Below are positions 15,985 to 24,454 of a stretch of DNA of 64,000 bases, piece after piece (within the stretch, counting starts at the first letter, position 1; each line of letters opens with the position of its first letter). Source of the DNA: Paenibacillus piri (GTDB taxonomy: Bacteria > Bacillota > Bacilli > Paenibacillales > NBRC-103111); NCBI RefSeq assembly GCF_004354045.1, contig NZ_SMRT01000001.1, positions 372,001 to 436,000 of the forward strand. The letters run 5' to 3'. The position numbers and the translations under genes are program-made. A model generated the notes under the pieces. It was given only the letters and a program-made list of their open reading frames with translations, was not told where the DNA came from and did not search any database.

Positions 15985-17937
15985 ATGAGAAAGCTGCTGC
16001 TCTGGTTATTGGTTCTGTTATGCTTTTCTGCGAATTCCGGATGGGCGGCGGAAACAGACTCTCCTCCCCCGGGAAATGTATTGAAGGTCGGGTTTGAGCG
16101 CGATCATCCTCCATTCTCTTTTGTAGACGAAGCCGGAAATCCGACGGGCTTTAATGTGGAGCTTATGGGTTTGATTGCCAAGCGGCTGGGCGTGGAGCTG
16201 AAATTCGTTCCCGTGGAAACAAGCGATTTCGCCGAACAGCTCGGGCGGGGAACGGTCGATCTGATCCTGGGCGTGAAATATAGCGCCGCCCGTAGCGAGC
16301 TTGTAGATTTCTCGGATTCCTTCCTCTCTCTATCCGAAGCGCTTGTGGTGCCCAAAGAAAATAAAGAGATCTACAATTTGTCCGGACTCAAAGGGAAAGT
16401 TGCCTCCGTTCAGCGAGGGAGCAGCGCCATTGATATATTGGGCGATATTCGCGACGTCCGGATGAACATCGCATCCAGTCAAACGAAAGCGCTTGAGCTT
16501 CTCCTTCATGGGCGCGCCGATGCCTTTATCGGAGATTATGAAGTGGTCAGGTACTATTTTACAAAGCATAAGCTGGACTCGGAGTATGATGTAAGAATCA
16601 ATTCGATACATTCTTATGAAATCGCTTTCGCCGTGCGTAAAGGAAACTATGAGCTGGCTCGGCAGTTGAATGAGGGGATCAAGCAGCTGCAGCAAAACGG
16701 TGAATTAAAGCGGATCTATAACGCATGGTTCGCTCCTTTGTTCCCGCAGGATACGCTGTGGAAACAAATTTCCTGGATTTTGGGCTTGGTTTCGATAGCC
16801 GTATTCGTGTTCATGCTATTTGTTTATATGATCAACAAACGGCTAAAAAAAGAAATTTGGCGTCATACGAAAACGCTTAAAAACTACTTGATTTTTCAAC
16901 AACAAATATTGGATACGATTGATAACGGCATTTTTTCCATCAATACCAATAAAACGATCCAGCTCGCCAACCGGCGGGCGATGGAAATTTGGAATTTGAA
17001 GACCGAGCCGGTGAACACTTGCATCTCCGGATCTTCCTTGTTCAAAGAAATTGAGCAAATTATCGATCTTCCTTTGGATGAAAATGACCATGAGGGGGAA
17101 TTTGTATTGATTCGGGAAGGCGCCGAAGAGAAGCTTGTCCATTATTACGCAGCCGTCCTAAAAAACGATTTTGACGAGAAACTGGGATGGATTATCAGTA
17201 TGCAGGACAGAACCAAGGAAAAAAACTTGCAAAACAAACTGGTCCTTCAGGAGAAGCTTCGTTCATTAGGCCAGCTTATCGCGGGAATTGCCCATGAGCT
17301 GCGAAATCCTTTGACGTCCATGAAAGTGTTTATCGAGCTTCTTCCTCGTAAAATCGACGATCACAGATACAGACAGGAGTTCATGAAGCATGTGCCGGCA
17401 GAACTTCATCGGCTGAATCATGTGGTGGAGGACCTGCTGGATTATACGCGCAGCAAGGTTCCTGTGAAAGAGCGGGTGAATTTGCATGAGTTTCTGTCTT
17501 CCGTTATAAAACCGTTTGAACTCCAATATGCCTTTCAACCGATTCAGCTGATCAACCTGGCGGAGAAGGGAACTTCTTTTTATTTTGACAAGCAGCAAAT
17601 GAAGCAAGTATTCATTAATATCATTACGAACGCCGTGGATGCCATCGCGGAGAGCGAAGTAAAAATGATTACATTCGAGGCCGGGACGATCGATGGTTAT
17701 CCGTACATTCGCGTTCATGATACAGGGGCGGGCATCCCTGCCCATGAAATATCGAAGCTGTTCCAGCCCTTCCATACAACCAAAAATAACGGGGTAGGTC
17801 TCGGTTTATACATTTGCTACCAAATTATGGCCGAGCATGGCGGAGAGATCGCCGTTCAATCCGTTCCCGGCAAAGGTACAACTTTTACATTAAAATTTCC
17901 AGGAGCAGGAGGCGAATTTTTATGCACTCCATCTTAA
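15985..17937 (+). CDS. Sensor histidine kinase with extracellular amino-acid-type solute-binding domain
   Basis: 650 residues. A signal peptide/first membrane segment (1-22) is followed by a bacterial extracellular solute-binding family 3 domain (about 33-255: VLKVGFERDHPPFSFVDEAGNPTGFNVEL; DAFIGDYEVVRYYF). Then come a membrane segment (~262-285), a PAS-like region (~300-410), a HisKA domain with H437 in GIAHELRNPLTSMKV and a HATPase domain (NIITNAVDAIAES; HDTGAGIPAHEIS; GVGLGLYICYQI). It should bind a small ligand outside the cell and phosphorylate the NtrC-type regulator encoded by the next, overlapping gene. It is divergent from the sigma-54-preceded ABC operon, its probable target. Confidence 0.9.
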   Translation: MRKLLLWLLVLLCFSANSGWAAETDSPPPGNVLKVGFERDHPPFSFVDEAGNPTGFNVELMGLIAKRLGVELKFVPVETSDFAEQLGRGTVDLILGVKYSAARSELVDFSDSFLSLSEALVVPKENKEIYNLSGLKGKVASVQRGSSAIDILGDIRDVRMNIASSQTKALELLLHGRADAFIGDYEVVRYYFTKHKLDSEYDVRINSIHSYEIAFAVRKGNYELARQLNEGIKQLQQNGELKRIYNAWFAPLFPQDTLWKQISWILGLVSIAVFVFMLFVYMINKRLKKEIWRHTKTLKNYLIFQQQILDTIDNGIFSINTNKTIQLANRRAMEIWNLKTEPVNTCISGSSLFKEIEQIIDLPLDENDHEGEFVLIREGAEEKLVHYYAAVLKNDFDEKLGWIISMQDRTKEKNLQNKLVLQEKLRSLGQLIAGIAHELRNPLTSMKVFIELLPRKIDDHRYRQEFMKHVPAELHRLNHVVEDLLDYTRSKVPVKERVNLHEFLSSVIKPFELQYAFQPIQLINLAEKGTSFYFDKQQMKQVFINIITNAVDAIAESEVKMITFEAGTIDGYPYIRVHDTGAGIPAHEISKLFQPFHTTKNNGVGLGLYICYQIMAEHGGEIAVQSVPGKGTTFTLKFPGAGGEFLCTPS

Positions 17938-19283
17938 TTATCGATGATGAACAAGCCATTTGTACCTCCTTGATGTTCGCGCTGGAGGATCAGTACCAAG
18001 TGTTTGCGACAACGTCGCCCGTTGAAGGCTTGGCTATTGTCCGCAAAGAAAAGATCGGAGCCGTCCTGCTCGATATGCGGATCGCCGGGGTGGACGGTTT
18101 GTCGCTGATCCCGGGGCTGCTCGAAATTTCGCCCAAAACTTCCGTTATTGTCATGACGGCATTCGGAACGATTGAAACCTCGGTGAATGCAATGAAGCTG
18201 GGAGCGTATCACTATTTGACCAAGCCGCTGAATTTGGACGAGGTCCGCATTTTAATTGAAAAATCGCTGCACTTTAACGATTTGAAGCATGAAGTCGAGC
18301 GTCTTCATGAAGTGCTGCGGCCGGAGGACAGCTATGCCGGCATCATCGGCAAAAGCCACGCGATGAAAAACTTGTTCGGGCTTATCGATAAAGTGAAAAG
18401 GATTGATTCCGGCCTGCTTATTACAGGGGAAAGCGGTACGGGGAAAGAGCTGGTGGCCAAAGTTTGCCACGAAGAAGGAATCAGACAACGAAAACCGTTC
18501 TCAGCGCTGAACTGTGCGGCTATACCGGAAACGTTGCTGGAAAGCGAGCTTTTCGGGCATGAGAAGGGAGCCTTTACCGGGGCATTCCAACGAAAGGAAG
18601 GCATATTCGAACAGACACATGGAGGTACGATATTTCTTGATGAAATCGGGGAGATGCCGCTGCATCTTCAAGCCAAGCTGCTTAGGGTCATCCAGGAGCG
18701 GGAAGTAGTCCCCATCGGCTCGAATCGGCGTAAACAAATCGATGTCCGCATTATTGCCGCCACCAACCGGAATTTGTTCGAGGAAGTAAGCAAGGGCGCA
18801 TTCCGCGAAGACCTGTACTACCGCTTGAATGTCATTCCGGTGCATGTGCCGCCGCTGCGTGAAAGAATCGACGATTTGCCGCTCTTGACCCATCATTTTC
18901 TTCAAGTTTACGGGTTGAAATTGGGTAAAACGGGCGTTCATTTTCATCCTTCGGCGATGGACGTGCTCTATCGTCATTCTTTTCCGGGGAATGTGAGGGA
19001 ACTGTCCAACATTATCGAATACGCGGTGGCTTTGTCCAATGATACCCTGCTGAATGTGCATGATCTTCCCGTTTATTTGCAGGAAAGAGCCTTCGAGCGA
19101 GTAAATGACAAGGAGGGCGTGTTCCTTCCTTCGATGCTGACCCTGGAGGAAGCCGAGCGGGAGTTTATTTTGCATAAGCTGCAGCTTTGTAACGGGCACC
19201 GCAAAAAAACGGCTGAAGCCTTGGAGATCAGCGAACGAGGGCTTCGTGATAAATTAAACAAATTTTTGCCATCCAAAGACTAG
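17922..19283 (+). CDS. NtrC-family sigma-54-dependent response regulator
   Basis: 453 residues from ATG 17922 (AGGAGCAGGAGG upstream), overlapping the kinase gene by 16 bases. The receiver domain has D51 (VLLDMRIAGVDG) and K at MTKPLN. The AAA+ domain carries Walker A GESGTGKE, the sigma-54-contacting GAFTGA loop (HEKGAFTGAFQRKEG), Walker B GTIFLDEIGEMP and the arginine finger region. A short Fis-type helix-turn-helix ends the protein (KKTAEALEISERGLRDKLNKF). It activates sigma-54 promoters on phosphorylation; the -24/-12 site at 15606-15622 is the obvious candidate. Two-component NtrC regulators are less common in bacilli than one-component RocR/LevR types. Confidence 0.93.
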   Translation: MHSILIIDDEQAICTSLMFALEDQYQVFATTSPVEGLAIVRKEKIGAVLLDMRIAGVDGLSLIPGLLEISPKTSVIVMTAFGTIETSVNAMKLGAYHYLTKPLNLDEVRILIEKSLHFNDLKHEVERLHEVLRPEDSYAGIIGKSHAMKNLFGLIDKVKRIDSGLLITGESGTGKELVAKVCHEEGIRQRKPFSALNCAAIPETLLESELFGHEKGAFTGAFQRKEGIFEQTHGGTIFLDEIGEMPLHLQAKLLRVIQEREVVPIGSNRRKQIDVRIIAATNRNLFEEVSKGAFREDLYYRLNVIPVHVPPLRERIDDLPLLTHHFLQVYGLKLGKTGVHFHPSAMDVLYRHSFPGNVRELSNIIEYAVALSNDTLLNVHDLPVYLQERAFERVNDKEGVFLPSMLTLEEAEREFILHKLQLCNGHRKKTAEALEISERGLRDKLNKFLPSKD

Positions 19284-19307
19284 AATGAAAAGGGAGGAAA
19301 TTTCATC

Positions 19308-20291
19308 ATGCGGCGTGTACTCCTATTTTCACTAGCGCTTTTCATAACAGGCTTATCCTTGTTCGTGTATCGGACGATTCAAACCTCCAGCCATCAGCCA
19401 AACCAAAGCCGTGGGGATGCCGATCATCCTATCGTTACCATTGCAACCGGCAGCGCTTCAGGTCCTTACTTTACGATTGCAAGCGCATTAGCCAAAAGGT
19501 ACGAAGAGCGGCTTGGATTAACGGCGTCCGTGCTGACAACAGGCGGCTCGGTGGAAAACATGAGTCTTATCGAGGCGGGGAAGGTAGATATGGCCTTCGC
19601 CATGTCGGATGCGGTTACGTTTGCTTACGAAGGGGCCGAAGGCGTCAAAAAAATGGAAAACCTGCAAGCGATGGCCGGACTTTATTTGAATTATGTGCAA
19701 ATTATTGCGTTAAAAGGCAGCCCCGTTCATTCCATCTCCGATTTAAAGGGCAAAAGGGTCAGCGTGGGCGCCCCGGAGAGCGGGGTGGAGATGAATGCGC
19801 GTTTGCTGCTTGGGGCGTTGGGGATTACTTATCAGGATATAAAGCCCGAATATTTGTCCTACACCGAAGCGGTGGAGCAGCTGAAAAACCAAAAAATCGA
19901 TGCCGCCTTTTTTACTTCGGGGCTGCCCAATCCGACGGTCACCGATTTGGCGATAACGAAGCCGGTCTCGATTGTCCCCATTCCGATCGAGGAGATGGAG
20001 AAATTAAAAGAAACGTATCCGTTTTTCCGAATATCGGAAATTCCCGCAGACACGTATCAGAATGAAGTCCCTATTCCAACGGCGGCTATCCTGAATGTGA
20101 TGCTCGTAAATAACGATTTGGACGAAGATCTCGTATATAAGCTGACCAGGGAGTTTTTTGACAGCCTTGAATTTTTGCGCGATGCTCATAAAGCGGCGCA
20201 ATCCATCGATCTGGAGGAAGCGCGGCAAAATCTTCCGATCCCGGTTCATCCCGGCGCGGCAAAATTTTATAAAGAAATCAGGACCGATTAA
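19308..20291 (+). CDS. TAXI-family TRAP transporter solute-binding protein (orphan)
   Basis: 327 residues. An N-terminal hydrophobic segment (about 3-22) acts as signal or anchor; there is no lipobox cysteine. The TAXI fold follows (IVTIATGSASGPYFTIASALAKRYEE; VLTTGGSVENMSLIEAGKVDMAFAMSDAV; ISDLKGKRVSVGAPESGVEMNARLLL). Such proteins deliver glutamate, 2-oxoglutarate or similar acids to DctM-type TRAP membrane proteins. No TRAP membrane gene is present here. It lies 24 bases after the NtrC-type regulator, so it may act as an accessory sensor or binding protein for the two-component system, or work with a TRAP carrier encoded elsewhere. Confidence 0.88.
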   Translation: MRRVLLFSLALFITGLSLFVYRTIQTSSHQPNQSRGDADHPIVTIATGSASGPYFTIASALAKRYEERLGLTASVLTTGGSVENMSLIEAGKVDMAFAMSDAVTFAYEGAEGVKKMENLQAMAGLYLNYVQIIALKGSPVHSISDLKGKRVSVGAPESGVEMNARLLLGALGITYQDIKPEYLSYTEAVEQLKNQKIDAAFFTSGLPNPTVTDLAITKPVSIVPIPIEEMEKLKETYPFFRISEIPADTYQNEVPIPTAAILNVMLVNNDLDEDLVYKLTREFFDSLEFLRDAHKAAQSIDLEEARQNLPIPVHPGAAKFYKEIRTD

Positions 20292-20348
20292 CATGGGGCG
20301 ACGGATTAACATGATAATCTTATTCATAATCAGTTTTTCCCTTGGTTG

Positions 20349-20440
20349 AATAGAAAGTATAAGATTGTATACTTTGCTTCGCTCAAACTTGATAAACGAG
20401 CTCGCCCCCCCCAGGGATGGCAAAGCCGTTTATCCTTGAG
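20349..20440 (+). repeat. Dispersed palindromic element A, copy 2
   Basis: Same layout as copy 1 at 3492: AGTATAAGATTGTATACTTTG, CTTCGCTCAAACTTGATAAACG, then a degenerate inner hairpin with a run of eight C, and GCCGTTTATCCTTG at the 3' end. The inner stem has lost its GTCC/GGAC pairing. It fills most of the gap between the TAXI gene and the VOC gene. Confidence 0.7.
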
Positions 20441-20551
20441 TATATATCGTATTTTTTGATATAGTAGCATCAAGCACCAAGAGGGAGCGCTTTCGCGAGC
20501 GGCTCCTTGTTCTCATCCGAGAGTAGAACATATAAGGAACGGAGGGTTAAC

Positions 20552-20911
20552 ATGAAGGTCCAACGAATCGTCGCCAACATCGATACGGACAATATTGCGG
20601 AGGCCAAACGCTTTTATCAGGACGTGCTTGGCCTCGATTTATTGATGGATCTCGGCTGGATCGCCACTTACGGCTCGCACGGGGAGATGAAGATCCAAAT
20701 CAGCTTCGCCTCGCAGGGTGGTTCCGGCACGCCGACGCCGGATCTGTCGATTGAAGTCGATGATGTCGATGCCGCGCTTGAACACATGAAAAATGCCGGA
20801 TTTCCGATCCAGTACGGACCGGTTGACGAGCCTTGGGGCGTTCGGCGGTTTTTTGTAAGAGATCCGTTCGGCAAGCTCATCAATATTCTTGCTCATCTGC
20901 AATCCGATTGA
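20552..20911 (+). CDS. VOC family (glyoxalase/bleomycin-resistance fold) protein
   Basis: 119 residues from ATG 20552, which follows GGAGGG (20541-20546). It shows the paired beta-alpha-beta-beta-beta modules of the vicinal-oxygen-chelate fold: AEAKRFYQDVLGLDLLMDLGW in the first half and DVDAALEHMKNAGFPIQYGPVDEPWGVRRFFVRDPFGKLINI in the second. The C-terminal DPFGKLINI strand is the family signature. It probably acts as a small metal-dependent enzyme or binding protein; the substrate is unknown. Single gene between element A copy 2 and the convergent kinase gene. Confidence 0.88.
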   Translation: MKVQRIVANIDTDNIAEAKRFYQDVLGLDLLMDLGWIATYGSHGEMKIQISFASQGGSGTPTPDLSIEVDDVDAALEHMKNAGFPIQYGPVDEPWGVRRFFVRDPFGKLINILAHLQSD

Positions 20912-21018
20912 CGCCTGCCGTTGGCAGGGCTGAAGGTGCTCTGCCTGGCTTCGGGCGGCAGCCAGCAAGGACCGATACTGACGAAGGCGGTCAAGATCAG
21001 GCTGTAGATCACAGCCAA

Positions 21019-21951
21019 TTAATTTTGGTACCATCGGGGTATAGCGCGTTCAAAATTGTGATGGTCGTCCAGCACGATGCGAATACGAGCCAGCATGGAC
21101 TCCAATTGCTCCGGTGCTGCCTGCAGGGTCCATGAAATCGTGGAGAAGATCGTAAACGCCGTATATAAAGCATACAGATTCCAGAAATGAACGGGAACCG
21201 AGCCTTTGAAATATTCGTCGATTTGCCCGATGGAAAACGGTATACTGACTTGACGGCTGAAAAAGGCTATTTTCAAAAAGTCATGATAAGGATCTCCCCA
21301 ATCGTACCGGTTAAAGTCAATAACACCGGCGTATTGACGATGATGAACAAGCAGGTTGCCCGGATGAAAATCGTCATGCTGGAACCGATTGGGGCGATCG
21401 TTCATCCATGCCAGGTTCGCTTCTATGAAAGAAACGATGACGGTCTCCTCGGGCAGTCGAATCCCGCAGCTCATATAGTCCTCGAATTGTTTCTTATGCT
21501 TTGCGATCCGTCTGAGATGCCAAGCGCCCCAATTCGCAGGAGCTTCCAACCCGTGCATAAGCCGCAGCTCGCTTCCAGCTTTGCTTCCTATCTCGTATTG
21601 TTCATTGCTGGTTAAAGCGGGGACAATGTCCGAGGCATCTTCACCTTCTGCGTAACGCAGCAACATGTAGCACATATCCAATGGTTCGACGATGCCAAAT
21701 TGGACAGGCGCGGACGTATTGACGCCTATTTTATGAACGCGTTGAACAGCTTCGAACTCCCGCTGTTTTTGCTCGCTTTTTTGCAGCGTGGCGGTTCGAA
21801 GCACATAGGCGGGCCGACCCATATTTGTAAACAGGAAATATTTTCCGTCGGATGAAAATCCTTTGTGGATTTTTGAAACCGATGCAATGTTGTTCAACAA
21901 AGGGATATGCTCACGAATAGCTTGTACGTCCAGCTCATCTTTTTCCGGCAT
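21019..21951 (-). CDS. Aminoglycoside phosphotransferase (APH) family kinase-like protein
   Basis: 310 residues with the kinase-like fold. The catalytic loop is HDDFHPGNLLVHH, with the catalytic aspartate and asparagine, and the metal-binding motif is VIDFNRYDWGDPYHDF. The N-lobe has YVLRTATLQKSEQKQREFEAV. Members phosphorylate aminoglycosides or small metabolites such as choline or homoserine, so resistance cannot be claimed from sequence. Two bases separate it from the upstream serine hydrolase on the same strand, suggesting a two- or three-gene operon (23179 -> 21019). Confidence 0.85.
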   Translation of the reverse strand: MPEKDELDVQAIREHIPLLNNIASVSKIHKGFSSDGKYFLFTNMGRPAYVLRTATLQKSEQKQREFEAVQRVHKIGVNTSAPVQFGIVEPLDMCYMLLRYAEGEDASDIVPALTSNEQYEIGSKAGSELRLMHGLEAPANWGAWHLRRIAKHKKQFEDYMSCGIRLPEETVIVSFIEANLAWMNDRPNRFQHDDFHPGNLLVHHRQYAGVIDFNRYDWGDPYHDFLKIAFFSRQVSIPFSIGQIDEYFKGSVPVHFWNLYALYTAFTIFSTISWTLQAAPEQLESMLARIRIVLDDHHNFERAIPRWYQN

Positions 21952-21953
21952 GC

Positions 21954-23039
21954 TTACCTCCTATCGGGCTGCTCGGCTTGTCTCGCACAGGCCGCTGCCA
22001 AATTGCCGAACTCTTGCAAATAATCGTTGTAGCCGCGTTCGTTTTCCGCGTAATTTCCTTTTTCCTGGTTGGACATACGGACTACGACCAGTTCCAGCTC
22101 GGGCACGACCAACAGAAGGGGGCCGTATAAACCGACAATTTCATACGAGTGCCGGGGTATCTCGCTGCCGATTGGACATTGTGACGACTCCCCGTCCTTG
22201 ACGAACCACAGGCAGCCGTTCCGGGGGAGTCCCGCTGGCAGCTGCAGAGGCGCTTGAACGGAGACGGCAGTCCGGATCACCGATTCAGGCACGATCTGTT
22301 TGCCGTTGATGCTGCCTGATTTTAAATGCAGATATCCCCAATAAGCGAGTTCCCTTGCGGAGACAAACAAATTCCCCTGAGAACCGTCGGTTGTCGGTCT
22401 GATGCGAACATGGGCCTGCTTGTCGCGAATAACAGGTACGAGCTGGTCGCTAGCGATGCTGCGGTAACCCGTTTCTTTCCAGCCTAACGGCTCGAATATT
22501 TGTTCACGGAGCAGATGGAAATAAGGATATTGCAAAGCGCTGCTGACCAAGGATTGCAGCAAACCAATTCCTGCGTTGTTGTAGTGCCAATCCGTTCCCG
22601 GCGCAAAGCTTCTCGCTAATTGTCCGTCTTGTTCATATAGCCCGTGCGTATGAGTCAACAAGTTCCGGATCGTAATTCCTGTACATGCAGCCTTTTCTCC
22701 ATCGCTAACCTGCAAATAGTTTAATATCGGATCATCCAGAGACGCTATCTTTCCCAAATGAAGCGCCCATGCCGTTGCAAGTCCAAGGTAGCTTTTCCGG
22801 ACCGAGGCGACATTAAATTGTGAATCCGCTTGTATATGTCTGGCCGATTTCTCAAAGGAGTGCGCGCCGCTGTAATATTCGGCGACAATCCGATCCTTTT
22901 GGATGACAAATAGAGCACATGCAGAGGCTCCATTCAATTCATTGATCCGCTCGACATAAAACATCAGACGATCAAAATCGCGATTTGCTTTTTTGTTCAG
23001 CATCGTATAGATATCCCCCAGTCGGGCGTGATGAGTCAT
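21954..23039 (-). CDS. Serine hydrolase of the beta-lactamase/class C family
   Basis: 361 residues. The nucleophile motif is SVRK (SxxK, in FNVASVRKSYLGLATAWAL) and the second motif YNN (DWHYNNAGIGLLQSLV). The later region GCLWFVKDG may belong to the third active-site strand. There is no signal peptide, so a cytoplasmic esterase or peptidase-like role is likelier than antibiotic resistance. Its start overlaps the stop of the small ORF at 23036 by 4 bases (ATGA), and it is followed after 2 bases by the APH-like kinase gene. Confidence 0.85.
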   Translation of the reverse strand: MTHHARLGDIYTMLNKKANRDFDRLMFYVERINELNGASACALFVIQKDRIVAEYYSGAHSFEKSARHIQADSQFNVASVRKSYLGLATAWALHLGKIASLDDPILNYLQVSDGEKAACTGITIRNLLTHTHGLYEQDGQLARSFAPGTDWHYNNAGIGLLQSLVSSALQYPYFHLLREQIFEPLGWKETGYRSIASDQLVPVIRDKQAHVRIRPTTDGSQGNLFVSARELAYWGYLHLKSGSINGKQIVPESVIRTAVSVQAPLQLPAGLPRNGCLWFVKDGESSQCPIGSEIPRHSYEIVGLYGPLLLVVPELELVVVRMSNQEKGNYAENERGYNDYLQEFGNLAAACARQAEQPDRR

Positions 23040-23179
23040 TCATAATTATACAGTTCAGCGGTTCTCTTTAAAAAATAATGCCCTGAAGACGAATCGGGGA
23101 CGCTGCGAATAATATCAACCGTATCGTTCATCGTTATTTTGGGAACCGGAATCCCCATGATTTTTGAAAAATTTTCCAT
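23036..23179 (-). CDS. Small hypothetical protein translationally coupled to the serine hydrolase
   Basis: A 47-residue ORF starting MENFSKIMGIPVPKITMN and ending RTAELYNYE. The ATG at 23179 has AAGGTGG eight bases upstream, and the stop overlaps the next gene by ATGA, a typical coupling arrangement. There is no recognisable domain. A longer frame to 23245 has no better site. It may be a genuine small gene or a translated leader for the hydrolase. Confidence 0.45.
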   Translation of the reverse strand: MENFSKIMGIPVPKITMNDTVDIIRSVPDSSSGHYFLKRTAELYNYE

Positions 23180-23261
23180 GAGCGCATCCACCTTCGACAA
23201 ATATAACCATATTTTAACATAACGCCTTTGGTAGTTATACCACATTGCCTAATCCCAGCCC

Positions 23262-23288
23262 AAAAAAGCCGCCGCACATGTTGTGCGG
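23262..23288 (-). terminator. Rho-independent terminator of the alpha/beta hydrolase gene
   Basis: On the minus strand CCGCACA (23288-23282) pairs with TGTGCGG (23278-23272) around a 3-base loop, followed by CGGC and six T. It lies 74 bases after the stop of the gene at 23362. Confidence 0.75.
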
Positions 23289-23361
23289 AAGCTTCTTCTG
23301 CCGCCGGGAGGCTGGAACACACCTATGCTTCTGCGGCATGCCAGGCAGATCACCGGCTGCT

Positions 23362-24351
23362 TTACGGATGCAGGCTGTTGTAAAACTCGAGTACTCTGGT
23401 TTCATATTCCTTCGGCAGTACCGCATGCGCTTTCCCATGCGATTGGCCGGCCGGCGCTTTCCACAGCTGAAAGCGGTCTGCGTGCTTCTCCCACATCGAC
23501 TCGCTATTGCGGAGCGGAATGGACTCGTCGTCCGCGGTGTGAATGAACAGCACCGGGCGCGGATAAATAAGGTCTACGGCGCTCAAGCCGTCGACCTGAT
23601 CCGTCACAATGCCGGTCAATGGCGGCAATATGCCAAGGATGAGCGGAGTGAACGGAAAGTTAGGGAGATGCGACCATACCGGCAAATTTTGCTCCAAATA
23701 ATGGGTCAAATGATTGAATGGACTGTCCGCCACAACGCCGGCAATTTCCGGATCCTTTGCGGCCGCGAGCAGCGAGGCGGTAGCGCCCATCGAAAAGCCG
23801 TGCAGCGCGATTTTGCCCGGATGATGGGTGCGGGTCCAATCGATCGCTCCGAGCAGATCGAACTGCTCCAAATAGCCGACTGTCGTCAGACTGCCGCCGG
23901 ATTCGCCGGAATTGCGAAAATCGAACATGAGCACATTATAGCCGTGCGCCGTAAGCTCCTTCGCCAGCTTGAGCGCTTCCGCTCCGGATTGCAGCCGGTT
24001 TTCCCTGTACCCGTGGGCCATAATGATGTTCAGCTTGGCTGCGTTCGAGCCTCCAGAGCCGCCGGAGCCGTCCGATACGCCGGAAGCGGGCAGAAACCAG
24101 CCCTTCAGCGTGACATCCTGATTCCGGCTTGCGAATTGGACCGGCTCGAACGGAATTCCGTGCTTGTCCGGGCTATCGGTCAACGGTTTAGGCTCGGGAT
24201 GCGTCAGCTTCCACCCGACATAGGCGGAGACAGCGGCGCTGCCCAGAATCAATAAAACAAGCAAAATTGCAAAAGTCCGTAGCCATTGGGCGGTTCGTCC
24301 GCGGCGCGGGCGCGGGGCTCTTGTGATTGCGGGAGTAGGTCGCATAGCCAA
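23362..24351 (-). CDS. Membrane-anchored alpha/beta hydrolase
   Basis: 329 residues. A basic N-terminus and one membrane segment (about 24-46, TFAILLVLLILGSAAVSAYVG) anchor an outward-facing or membrane-associated hydrolase. The fold signatures are IIMAHGYRENR (oxyanion region), the nucleophile elbow GFSMGA, the acid near FIHTADDESIP and the catalytic histidine in GQSHGKAH. A Gly/Ser-rich insertion (SGVSDGSGGSGGSNAAK) interrupts the N-terminal part. It resembles the YqkD/BAAT-like hydrolases of bacilli. Followed by a terminator; the gene is monocistronic or the last of the Ecs-side minus-strand genes. Confidence 0.85.
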   Translation of the reverse strand: MAMRPTPAITRAPRPRRGRTAQWLRTFAILLVLLILGSAAVSAYVGWKLTHPEPKPLTDSPDKHGIPFEPVQFASRNQDVTLKGWFLPASGVSDGSGGSGGSNAAKLNIIMAHGYRENRLQSGAEALKLAKELTAHGYNVLMFDFRNSGESGGSLTTVGYLEQFDLLGAIDWTRTHHPGKIALHGFSMGATASLLAAAKDPEIAGVVADSPFNHLTHYLEQNLPVWSHLPNFPFTPLILGILPPLTGIVTDQVDGLSAVDLIYPRPVLFIHTADDESIPLRNSESMWEKHADRFQLWKAPAGQSHGKAHAVLPKEYETRVLEFYNSLHP

Positions 24352-24454
24352 GTTCCTTTCCGGATCAAATAATGAAAAGTAACTTTAGATTATACGATAA
24401 GACGGCGGCGGGCAACCATTTTTGTCGTATATTGACAGGTTTATCCCGGCACGC

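Noticed and set aside
21019..23039. Antibiotic resistance cassette (APH plus beta-lactamase)
   Set aside because: Both are general family members: the hydrolase has no signal peptide, and the kinase has no feature pointing to aminoglycosides. No mobile-element boundary surrounds them.
23245..24255. 336-residue plus-strand ORF
   Set aside because: Antisense to the alpha/beta hydrolase at 23362-24351, arginine-rich and without a ribosome site or family pattern.
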